A stretch of 64,000 nt of DNA from Angelakisella sp. (GTDB lineage: Bacteria > Bacillota > Clostridia > Oscillospirales > Ruminococcaceae): assembly GCA_020025195.1 (NCBI GenBank), contig JAHHSN010000006.1, positions 6,979 to 70,978 of the forward strand, given 5' to 3'. The translations under genes and the position numbers were made by a program. This document shows, piece after piece, positions 56,552 to 64,000 of the stretch (positions within the stretch are counted from its first letter, which is position 1; every line of letters begins with the position of its first letter). The notes under the pieces are model-generated. The model ran no database searches and was not told where the DNA came from. It saw nothing but the letters and a program-made list of their open reading frames with translations.

Positions 56552-58549
56552 TTGCTGAAAAGACTGAATCAATATCGCCCGATCCACGGGATGCTGCTTG
56601 CCGTCTGTGCCGTGATGACCCTGCTTTTCTACCTGCGGGAGGGGCGGCACGCGGGCTTCTTTATCTGTGTTGGGCTTTTTGCGGCGGCGCTTGTTTCCAC
56701 CGTCCTCTGGGATTACTTCATCACCCGCAGCAACAAGACCCAGTTCGCCGGGCTCAAGGCGGACCTGGAGCGGGTCATGAGCGATGCCGTGGCGGCGCTG
56801 CCCTACGCGGCGTTCATCGTTCGGGAGGATGGAGAGATCATCTGGGTGAACGGCGTCTGCAAGCGCACCGTGTTCCCGGGACAGGAGCTTTTCGGGGCGA
56901 ACATCCGGGAGCTGATGCCCGGCTTTGAGTGGCAGACGGAAAGCACCCCGGAAGGCGTCAATGTGGAGATCTGCGCCCACAAATACACCGCTTACCTGAT
57001 GCACTCCTCGGTGAAGCGGGGCAACCTCACCATCGTCGGGCTGGTGGACGACCACGACCTCAAGGTCTGCACCCAGCAGTACTTTGACTCCCGCCCCTAT
57101 GTCCTCACCATGGTCATTGATAACTATACCGAGCTTTTCACCGACGCCAAGGAGAACGAGCGCAGCAAGATGATGGGCGACATCGAACACATCATCGAAA
57201 GCTTTGCCGAGGAAAACCACGGCATGGTGAAAAAGCTGGAGCGGGACCGCTATCTCTGCGTCATGGAGGAACGCTATATGAAAAAGGTCCTCGCGGAGCG
57301 CTTCAAGATCCTTGATGCCATCCGCGGGATCGACGCCGGCGACCGTCCCTCTCCCACCCTGTCCATCGGGGTCGGCTCCCGGGAGGGCAATCTCCACGAA
57401 AGCGAGGAGATCTCGCGGCAGGCGCTTGATATGGCGCTGGGACGCGGCGGCGATCAGGCAGCGGTCAAGCAGAAGAACGGCTATGAGTTTTTCGGCGGCG
57501 TTTCCCGCGGCGTGGAAAAGCGCAATAAGGTTCGTACCCGCATCATGGCCAACGCCATCACCGAGGTGGCGCGCACCTGCGATAACATCCTCATCATGGG
57601 GCACCGCTTTGCCGACCTCGACTGTCTCGGCGCCGGCATCGGCATGTACGCAGGACTTTCCTTCCTTGGCAAGCCCTGCAAGATCGTCCTCGATACCGAA
57701 AAAAGTCTGGCGCAGCCCCTTTATGAGCATTACATAAAGGATAACCCCGAGCATGAAAGCGCGTTCGTCAGCCCCTATCATGCGCTGGAGCTCATCAATA
57801 AAAACACGCTGCTCATCGTGGTGGATACCCACATTGCAAACATTCTGGAAAGCCGCGCGGTCTATGAGCAGTGCCGCAGCGTCGTTATCATCGACCATCA
57901 CCGCAAGATGGTGGACCACATCAACAACGCCATCATCTTTTTCCACGAGCCCTATGCCAGCAGCGCCAGTGAAATGGTGTCCGAGCTGGTTCAGTATTTT
58001 AATGACGGCAAGGTCCGCATCTCCGTTTCGGAGGCGGAAGCCCTGCTCGCCGGCGTGATGCTGGATACCAAGAACTTTACCCTGCACACCGGCGCCCGTA
58101 CCTTTGAGGCGGCGGCCTACCTCCGGAGGATGGGGGCCGATACCGTTGAGGTGAGAAAGCTCTTCTCCTCCAGCATGGAGAGCTATCAGGAGCGCTCCCG
58201 TCTGGTCGGCTCCGCGGAGATCTACCGCGGGTGCGCCATCGCCTATTCGCTCACCGCGACGGAGGATATCCGCGTGGTGGCGCCGCAGGCGGCGGACGAC
58301 CTGCTCGGGATCAGTGATGTGGACGCCTCCTTCGTCCTCTTTGAGGATGACAGCACCGTCAACATCTCCGGGCGCAGTATGGGCGTCATCAACGTTCAGG
58401 TGATACTGGAATACATGGGCGGCGGCGGCCATCAGACGATGGCGGGCGCGCAAATCAAGAACGTACCTCTGGAAGACTGCCGCCAGCGCCTGCTGGAAGC
58501 AATCGACCGGTACTTTGACGAGAACAATAAGGGAGGAAATGAAAGATGA
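56552..58549 (+). CDS. gdpP: c-di-AMP phosphodiesterase
   Basis: 665 aa from TTG 56552, seven bases after GGAGGG. Two N-terminal membrane helices ([15 protein letters not shown] and [20 protein letters not shown]), a PAS-like domain ([20 protein letters not shown]), a degenerate GGDEF domain, then the DHH phosphodiesterase ([27 protein letters not shown]) and DHHA1 ([12 protein letters not shown]). It hydrolyses c-di-AMP. The stop overlaps rplI, as in the conserved gdpP-rplI-dnaB block. Confidence 0.95.
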   Translation: MLKRLNQYRPIHGMLLAVCAVMTLLFYLREGRHAGFFICVGLFAAALVSTVLWDYFITRSNKTQFAGLKADLERVMSDAVAALPYAAFIVREDGEIIWVNGVCKRTVFPGQELFGANIRELMPGFEWQTESTPEGVNVEICAHKYTAYLMHSSVKRGNLTIVGLVDDHDLKVCTQQYFDSRPYVLTMVIDNYTELFTDAKENERSKMMGDIEHIIESFAEENHGMVKKLERDRYLCVMEERYMKKVLAERFKILDAIRGIDAGDRPSPTLSIGVGSREGNLHESEEISRQALDMALGRGGDQAAVKQKNGYEFFGGVSRGVEKRNKVRTRIMANAITEVARTCDNILIMGHRFADLDCLGAGIGMYAGLSFLGKPCKIVLDTEKSLAQPLYEHYIKDNPEHESAFVSPYHALELINKNTLLIVVDTHIANILESRAVYEQCRSVVIIDHHRKMVDHINNAIIFFHEPYASSASEMVSELVQYFNDGKVRISVSEAEALLAGVMLDTKNFTLHTGARTFEAAAYLRRMGADTVEVRKLFSSSMESYQERSRLVGSAEIYRGCAIAYSLTATEDIRVVAPQAADDLLGISDVDASFVLFEDDSTVNISGRSMGVINVQVILEYMGGGGHQTMAGAQIKNVPLEDCRQRLLEAIDRYFDENNKGGNER

Positions 58550-58992
58550 AAGTAGTATTGCAGGCGGACGTAAAGGGCTCCGGAAAGAAAGGCCAGCTCG
58601 TGGAGGTGGCTGACGGCTACGCCCGTAACTTCCTCATAAAGAAAGGCCTCGCCATCGAGGCGAACAGCACTGCGATGAACGAACTGAAAAACCGGGAATC
58701 CGCCGAGCAGTTCCGCCTCGCGGAGGAAAAGAAAGCGGCTCTCGAGCAGAAAGCCCTCATCGACGGCAAGACCGTGAAGCTCACCGCCAAGGCGGGCGCG
58801 AACGGCAAGCTCTTTGGCTCCGTCACCGCGAAGGAGATCGCGGAGGGCCTGGAGAAGCAGCTGGGCGCCTCCATTGATAAGCGCCGGGTGAACCTCGGGG
58901 AGGACATCAAGGCGTTCGGCACCTACACGGTGGAAATCAAGATTTATAACGGCGTCACCGCGAGCGTTTATGTGCTGGTCGGCGAAGCCTGA
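58546..58992 (+). CDS. rplI: 50S ribosomal protein L9
   Basis: 148 aa. The signature [27 protein letters not shown] is in the N-terminal domain, a long connecting helix follows, and the C-terminal domain ends [17 protein letters not shown]. Binds 23S rRNA near the L1 stalk. ATG overlaps the gdpP stop (ATGA). Confidence 0.97.
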   Translation: MKVVLQADVKGSGKKGQLVEVADGYARNFLIKKGLAIEANSTAMNELKNRESAEQFRLAEEKKAALEQKALIDGKTVKLTAKAGANGKLFGSVTAKEIAEGLEKQLGASIDKRRVNLGEDIKAFGTYTVEIKIYNGVTASVYVLVGEA

Positions 58993-59039
58993 TTGCAAGA
59001 AAAACCACGGAAACCTTGAGAACGAAAGGAGGGGACGGC

Positions 59040-60383
59040 ATGGCGGAGGAACGCTTTGACCTGGGGCTTGCCAATCTGCCCTACAGCGAGGAAGCGGAGC
59101 AGTCGGTCCTCGGCGCGGCGCTTCTGGATTCCAACTGCGTGGCGGAGCTGGTGAAGCTTCTGCGCGGGGAGTTCTTTTTCCGGGAGCAGCATCGCCGCAT
59201 CTTTGAGATCCTCACCCGCAAGTTTACCCTCGGCGAGACCATCGACATTGTCACCGTGATGGAGGACTGCCTCCGGGAGGAGGTCTTTTCCACCCCGGAG
59301 CAGACCAAGATCTATCTCGCGCAGCTGGCGGAAGCGGTCCCCTCGGTGCACAATATCGAGGCGTATGCCGCCATCCTTCAGGAGAAATACTATCTCCGCA
59401 GCCTCATCCGCACTTCCCGGGAGATCGGGGACGCCGCCGCCGAGCCGGGTGCCTCCGCCAAGGAGCTCCTGGAGCTGGCGGAGCAGCGAGTCTATGATAT
59501 TCGCGAGGGACGGGACGCGGGCGGCCTTTTGCCCGCCTCCACCGTTGTGATGGAGACCTTTGACCGGCTGCAGAAGCTGTCCGGCGAGAATAAGAAGGAT
59601 TACCTCGGGATCTCCACCGGCTACGGCGACCTTGACCGCATGATCACCGGCCTCAATAAGTCCGACCTCATCCTCATCGCCGCCCGTCCCGGTATGGGCA
59701 AGACGGCATTCGCCCTCAATATCGCGGCCAACGTGGCGCTGCGCGGCAACAAGACCGTCGCCATCTTTTCCCTCGAAATGAGCCGGGAACAGCTGATGAA
59801 CCGTCTCTTTTCCTCGGAAGGCGCCATTGAGAGCAAACGGCTCCTCACCGGCGATCTTTCCTCGGAGGACTGGATCAAGATCGCGGAGCTTTCCCCGCGC
59901 TTCAGCGAAGCGCCCCTTTATATGGACGACACTGCGGGCATCACCGTGGCGGAAATCAAGGCGAAGCTGCGCCGGGTCCGGAATCTCGGGCTGGTGGTCA
60001 TCGACTACCTGCAGCTGATGTCCAGCGGCCGCCGCATTGATAACCGCGTGCAGGAGGTCTCTGAGATGACACGCGCCCTCAAGGTGATGGCGAAGGAGCT
60101 CAATGTTCCGGTTATCACCCTTTCGCAGCTTTCCCGCGGCACCGAGTCCCGCGCCGACCACCGCCCCGTGCTGGCAGACCTCCGTGAGTCCGGCTCCATC
60201 GAGCAGGACGCCGACATCGTTATGTTCCTCTACCGTGAGGGTTATTACGAGCGGGAACGGGAGGACCAGTCCGAGTCGGAGTGCATTATCGCAAAGAACC
60301 GTCACGGCGAGACCGGCAGCGTCGATCTGCGCTGGGACGGCCAGTATACCCGCTTTTACAGCATAGACCGTACGAGAGAATGA
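59040..60383 (+). CDS. dnaB: Replicative DNA helicase
   Basis: 447 aa from ATG 59040 (AAAGGAGGGGACGGC upstream). N-terminal domain opening LPYSEEAEQSVLGAALLD. RecA-like core: Walker A ARPGMGKTAFALN, Walker B LVVIDYLQLM, and LSQLSRGTESRADHRPVLADLRESGSIEQDADIV. It is the host fork helicase and the probable target of the prophage DnaC-like loader. The stop overlaps the tilS start. Confidence 0.97.
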   Translation: MAEERFDLGLANLPYSEEAEQSVLGAALLDSNCVAELVKLLRGEFFFREQHRRIFEILTRKFTLGETIDIVTVMEDCLREEVFSTPEQTKIYLAQLAEAVPSVHNIEAYAAILQEKYYLRSLIRTSREIGDAAAEPGASAKELLELAEQRVYDIREGRDAGGLLPASTVVMETFDRLQKLSGENKKDYLGISTGYGDLDRMITGLNKSDLILIAARPGMGKTAFALNIAANVALRGNKTVAIFSLEMSREQLMNRLFSSEGAIESKRLLTGDLSSEDWIKIAELSPRFSEAPLYMDDTAGITVAEIKAKLRRVRNLGLVVIDYLQLMSSGRRIDNRVQEVSEMTRALKVMAKELNVPVITLSQLSRGTESRADHRPVLADLRESGSIEQDADIVMFLYREGYYEREREDQSESECIIAKNRHGETGSVDLRWDGQYTRFYSIDRTRE

Positions 60384-61777
60384 AAGAGCTGAGAGAAAAG
60401 GCGCTGGCCGCCTTGCAAAAAGATTCGCTTCTCTGTCAGGGTGACAGGATCGCCGTCGGGGTCTCCGGCGGTGCGGATTCTGTTGCCCTGCTCGCTTTTT
60501 TGTGTTCGATCCGGGAGGAATATGATCTCGCCCTTACCGTCTGCCATCTGAACCACTGTCTCCGCGGCGCGGAAAGTGACCGGGACGAGCGGTTCGTGCG
60601 GGAGCTTGCGGAGCGCTTTTCGCTTCCCATTTTGGTAAAACGGGTGGAGATCGCCGCCCTCGCCGAAGAAACCGGCTCCTCGCTGGAAGCTGCAGGACGG
60701 GAGGCGCGCTATGCCTTCTTTCAGGAGGCGGCAGGGGAGGATGGGAAGATCGCCACCGCCCACACCCTCGATGACAGCATCGAGACCCTCCTCCTCAATC
60801 TCACCCGGGGGACGGGTCTCCGCGGGCTTTGCGGTATCCCAAAACGGCGGGGGAACATCATCCGACCGCTCCTTTCCTGCACCCGGGAGGAAATTTTGGC
60901 CTACCTTGAAAAGGAAGGACTCCCCCATGTGGAGGACAGCAGCAACGACGGCGACGACTACACCAGAAACCGCATCCGGCACCGGGTCATCCCGGAGCTT
61001 TTGGCCATCAATCCCGCGGCCCCCGCGGCAATGGAGCGCACCATGGAGCAGCTCTCGGCCCAGTGGGAGCTTACCGAGACCTTGGCGGACGAGGCGCAGC
61101 AGCGGCTCGCCGCCGGAGGCGGCGGGCTTCTCCGGGCGGGCGTGCTCGCCCTCCCGGAGCCGATCGGAGATCGGCTGCTGCTGCGCCTTCTGGAGGAGGC
61201 GGGCCTGCCCCTTTCTGCGAGAACTCTTGGGGAGATGCGGCGGGTGGCCGAGGAGGGCGGAGTCCTTGACGTGGGGCAGCGGCGCTGGTATTTTACCGCG
61301 CGGGGGAACATCCTGCGGCTGGAGGAACGCCCCCGATGGGAGCCGCCGGAGCCGTGTTCTCTGCCAAATCCCTTGCCCCCGGAGGGTTTTTACCGCCCGC
61401 TCTGGGAGGGTCGATGTCTCAAAATATCACAATGTAACAATTTGGTCAGGAAAGAACCAGAAATTTTTCACAATTACCCCTTAAAAAACCAAGTGGATTG
61501 TGATAAAATAAAAGGAAATATCATGATTCGCACCCGCAGGCCGAAGGACCGTCTGCGGCTCCCCGGGAGGGCGGGCGGAAAACCGCTTTCCAAATGGTAC
61601 GCCGAGGAGGGCGTTCCGGCCGCGCGCCGGGATCATCTCCTGGTTCTCGCTGATGACGAGGGCGTCCTCTGGGCGGAGCCGATGGGGGCGGACCGGCGAT
61701 GCCGCGCGGGAAGCGAATCTCAGCATATTTTGACAGTTGAAGTTTTGGAGGAACGTGAAAGCTATGAAAATGGATAA
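60380..61777 (+). CDS. tilS: tRNA(Ile)-lysidine synthetase
   Basis: 465 aa from ATG 60380, overlapping the dnaB stop. PP-loop GVSGGADSVALL, later HNLNHCLRG-type HLNHCLRGAESDRDE, HTLDDSIETLL, and the C-terminal KIKGNIMIRTRRPKDRLRLPG. It adds lysidine to tRNA-Ile2. An AT-rich stretch (about 61,425-61,520) encodes a less conserved segment just before the C-terminal domain. The 3' end overlaps hpt by 14 bases. Confidence 0.93.
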   Translation: MKELREKALAALQKDSLLCQGDRIAVGVSGGADSVALLAFLCSIREEYDLALTVCHLNHCLRGAESDRDERFVRELAERFSLPILVKRVEIAALAEETGSSLEAAGREARYAFFQEAAGEDGKIATAHTLDDSIETLLLNLTRGTGLRGLCGIPKRRGNIIRPLLSCTREEILAYLEKEGLPHVEDSSNDGDDYTRNRIRHRVIPELLAINPAAPAAMERTMEQLSAQWELTETLADEAQQRLAAGGGGLLRAGVLALPEPIGDRLLLRLLEEAGLPLSARTLGEMRRVAEEGGVLDVGQRRWYFTARGNILRLEERPRWEPPEPCSLPNPLPPEGFYRPLWEGRCLKISQCNNLVRKEPEIFHNYPLKNQVDCDKIKGNIMIRTRRPKDRLRLPGRAGGKPLSKWYAEEGVPAARRDHLLVLADDEGVLWAEPMGADRRCRAGSESQHILTVEVLEERESYENG

Positions 61778-62306
61778 GGATATCTGCAAAGTATTATTTA
61801 CCGCCGAGGAGCTGCAGGCTGCCTGCAAGCGTCTCGGGGAAACGCTTACAAAGGACTATGAAGGAAAAGAACCCCTGATGGTTTGTATACTGAACGGCGC
61901 ATCGGTCTTTTTCACCGATCTGATCCGTGAGATGGATATGCACGTCAATATCGACTTTATGGCGGTTTCGAGCTATGGCTCCGGCACGACTTCCTCCGGC
62001 AATGTCAAGATCATTAAGGACCTCAATTCCGACATCCACAACCGCGATATCGTCATCGTGGAGGACATTCTGGATACCGGACGTACCCTCCATCGGCTGG
62101 TGGAAATGCTGAAAGAGCGCGACCCCGCCAGCATCAAGATCGCCGTTCTGCTTGATAAGCCCGCCCGCCGGGTGGATGACATCAAGCCGGACTATGTCGG
62201 CTACACCATCCCGGATGAATTTGTGGTCGGCTACGGCCTTGACTATGACGAGCGTTATCGCAATCTGCCCTATGTCGGTGTGCTTGATCCTTCCGTTTAC
62301 GCGTAA
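61764..62306 (+). CDS. hpt: Hypoxanthine phosphoribosyltransferase
   Basis: 180 aa from ATG 61764, after GGAGGAACG. The PRPP-binding motif is VIVEDILDTGRTL, with LNGASVFFTDLIRE and the C-terminal PDEFVVGYGLDYDERYRNLPYVG typical of Hpt. It salvages hypoxanthine and guanine. The tilS-hpt-ftsH order is conserved in Firmicutes. Confidence 0.96.
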   Translation: MKMDKDICKVLFTAEELQAACKRLGETLTKDYEGKEPLMVCILNGASVFFTDLIREMDMHVNIDFMAVSSYGSGTTSSGNVKIIKDLNSDIHNRDIVIVEDILDTGRTLHRLVEMLKERDPASIKIAVLLDKPARRVDDIKPDYVGYTIPDEFVVGYGLDYDERYRNLPYVGVLDPSVYA

Positions 62307-62372
62307 AACGCATGAACCGCGCTTTTTTAGCGCATAGTAAACTGTATTCCAGTAGAGACAGGAGTGAATTCA

Positions 62373-64000
62373 TTGGGCTCCCAAAAGAAAAATTGGATCT
62401 GGCCGATTGTTCTCATCCTTCTGTTCGGCTTTCTTGCCGTACAGATCTTTTCGATGAACAACACGGCGCCCAAAACACAGTATAATACCATCATCGGGTA
62501 CTTCAAGGATCAGAAGGTTTCCGAATACGAGCTGGATTTCGGAACCGGCGAGCTGACCATGGTGCTGAACGACAAGGATAAATCCATCGTGACCTATATG
62601 GTGCCCAGCATCAATCTCTTTGTGAACGACACCCACGAGCTGGTGGACGCCTACAATGAGGAGCATCCCGACGCCCCCATCAAGCAGTATTATGACGCCG
62701 CCGAGCCGATGCCCTGGTGGCTGGAGATGCTGCCGCTTTTGCTGGTGGTCGTATTGATGGGCGCCTTCTGGTATATGATCATGAAGAAGTCCGGCGCGGG
62801 CGGGAACCCAATGGCATTCGCCAAGCTGAAGCCCAAGCAGCAGGACCCCAACCAGCGCGTCACCTTCCAGGATGTGGCGGGAGCGGAGGAGGAAAAAGAA
62901 GAGCTGGTGGAGATCGTGGAGTTTCTCCGCAATCCCGCCAAGTTCAATGCCCTCGGCGCCCGTATCCCCAAGGGCGTACTGCTCATGGGCCCTCCCGGAA
63001 CCGGTAAGACCCTGCTTGCCAAAGCAGTAGCGGGAGAGGCGGGGGTTCCCTTCTTCTCCATCTCCGGTTCGGATTTCGTCGAGATGTTCGTCGGCGTGGG
63101 CGCGTCCCGTGTCCGCGACCTCTTTGAGCAGGCCAAAAAGAGCGCTCCCAGCATCATCTTCATTGATGAGATCGATGCGGTCGGCCGTCACCGTGGCTCC
63201 GGTCTCGGCGGCGGTCACGATGAGCGTGAGCAGACCCTGAACCAGCTCCTTGTTGAGATGGACGGCTTCGCCGCCAATATCGGCGTTATTGTTATGGCGG
63301 CCACCAACCGGAAAGATATTCTGGACCCGGCGCTGCTGCGCCCCGGCCGGTTTGACCGCCAGATCACTGTCAACTATCCCGACGTCAAGGGCCGTGAGGC
63401 CATCCTGCGGGTCCACACCCGCAATAAGCCCATCGGTCCCGATGTGGACCTCGCCGTCATTGCCCGCTCCACCGGCGGCTTTACCGGCGCAGACCTTGAA
63501 AACCTTACCAATGAGGCGGCGCTGCTGGCGGCTCGCAAGAACCGCCGCGCCATCACCATGGAGGATATTCAGGAGGCGACCATCAAGGTGGTGGTCGGCC
63601 CCGAAAAGCGCTCCCATGTCATCACCGAAAAGGAACGCAATCTCACCGCCTACCACGAGTCCGGTCATGCCATCGTCACCTACAACTGCTCCGAGCAGGA
63701 TAAGGTGCATCAGGTCTCCATCGTTCCGCGCGGCTGGGCGGGCGGCTTCACCCTCTCCCTGCCGGAGAAGGACGTCTCCTACCAGACCAAGCACTGGATG
63801 GAGCAGGAAATCGCGGTGCTTCTGGCGGGCCGTGTGGCGGAGCAGCTGGTGCTGGAGGATATCTCCACCGGTGCCTCCAACGACATTGAGCGGGCGACCA
63901 AGATTGCCCGTGCCATGGTCTGCCGCTACGGCTTCAGCGAGCGGCTGGGCCCCATGATTTACGGAACCGATCAGAACGAGGTATTCCTGGGACGTGACCT
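62373..64000 (+). CDS. ftsH: ATP-dependent zinc metalloprotease FtsH (cut by window end)
   Basis: Starts at TTG 62373 after ACAGGAG; 542 codons are visible. Two membrane helices ([17 protein letters not shown] and [17 protein letters not shown]) flank the extracytoplasmic domain. AAA core: Walker [14 protein letters not shown], Walker [12 protein letters not shown] region RPGRFDRQ. The protease HEXXH is YHESGHAIV. It degrades membrane and short-lived proteins. Confidence 0.96.
   Translation, partial: MGSQKKNWIWPIVLILLFGFLAVQIFSMNNTAPKTQYNTIIGYFKDQKVSEYELDFGTGELTMVLNDKDKSIVTYMVPSINLFVNDTHELVDAYNEEHPDAPIKQYYDAAEPMPWWLEMLPLLLVVVLMGAFWYMIMKKSGAGGNPMAFAKLKPKQQDPNQRVTFQDVAGAEEEKEELVEIVEFLRNPAKFNALGARIPKGVLLMGPPGTGKTLLAKAVAGEAGVPFFSISGSDFVEMFVGVGASRVRDLFEQAKKSAPSIIFIDEIDAVGRHRGSGLGGGHDEREQTLNQLLVEMDGFAANIGVIVMAATNRKDILDPALLRPGRFDRQITVNYPDVKGREAILRVHTRNKPIGPDVDLAVIARSTGGFTGADLENLTNEAALLAARKNRRAITMEDIQEATIKVVVGPEKRSHVITEKERNLTAYHESGHAIVTYNCSEQDKVHQVSIVPRGWAGGFTLSLPEKDVSYQTKHWMEQEIAVLLAGRVAEQLVLEDISTGASNDIERATKIARAMVCRYGFSERLGPMIYGTDQNEVFLGRD

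Noticed and set aside
56450..58453. 667-codon minus-strand open frame opposite gdpP
   Set aside because: Shadow of gdpP; no RBS and no recognisable domains.

Overview
The window reads as a GC-rich, endospore-forming anaerobic Firmicute of the class Clostridia, probably near the Oscillospiraceae. This is inferred from spoIID, a T-box leader, AGGAGG ribosome binding sites with frequent TTG/GTG starts, the gdpP-rplI-dnaB order, and the tilS-hpt-ftsH cluster.

Left host part (1-23.5 kb). It opens with a truncated nadE on the minus strand. Then come a TauE-type exporter, a flavin reductase, metG, tatD, a YihY-type membrane protein and an MFS permease. A minus-strand moaC-moaA-MOSC/mogA operon makes molybdopterin. 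A GNAT acetyltransferase, a MarR-controlled MATE pump, a PAP2 membrane protein and a PlsC acyltransferase follow. A T-box riboswitch precedes an alanine/glycine:cation symporter. A Fec-type metal or metallophore ABC importer has a methyltransferase gene inside its operon and is followed by an IclR regulator. An ECF sigma factor with a membrane partner and a small DUF6132-like protein close this part.

Prophage (23,541-53,423). A 29.9-kb element is bounded by a perfect 79-bp direct repeat that holds the 3' end of a tRNA-Ser gene and its terminator. From left to right it carries: the integrase; a frameshifted membrane gene; a repressor and Cro-like pair with three 16-bp operators; small early proteins; recombination genes (Rad52-like, NinB-like, HNH, SSB); an initiator gene with a built-in iteron origin; a DnaC-like loader; an ArpU-like late regulator with a candidate late promoter; packaging and head genes (N4-gp56-type capsid); short-tail proteins; a collagen-like fibre and a kelch-like receptor-binding protein; a lysis cassette; and one 2,059-aa virion protein. 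There is no tape-measure, tube or sheath gene, so this is a podovirus-like phage. The most unusual feature is a complete small transcription unit (extended -10 promoter, RBS, 66-aa ORF in another frame, intrinsic terminator) nested inside the giant virion gene.

Right host part (53.4-64 kb). Two tRNA-Ser genes, spoIID, and a second ECF sigma factor with a membrane partner lie on the minus strand. On the plus strand run gdpP-rplI-dnaB-tilS-hpt-ftsH, the last cut by the window end.
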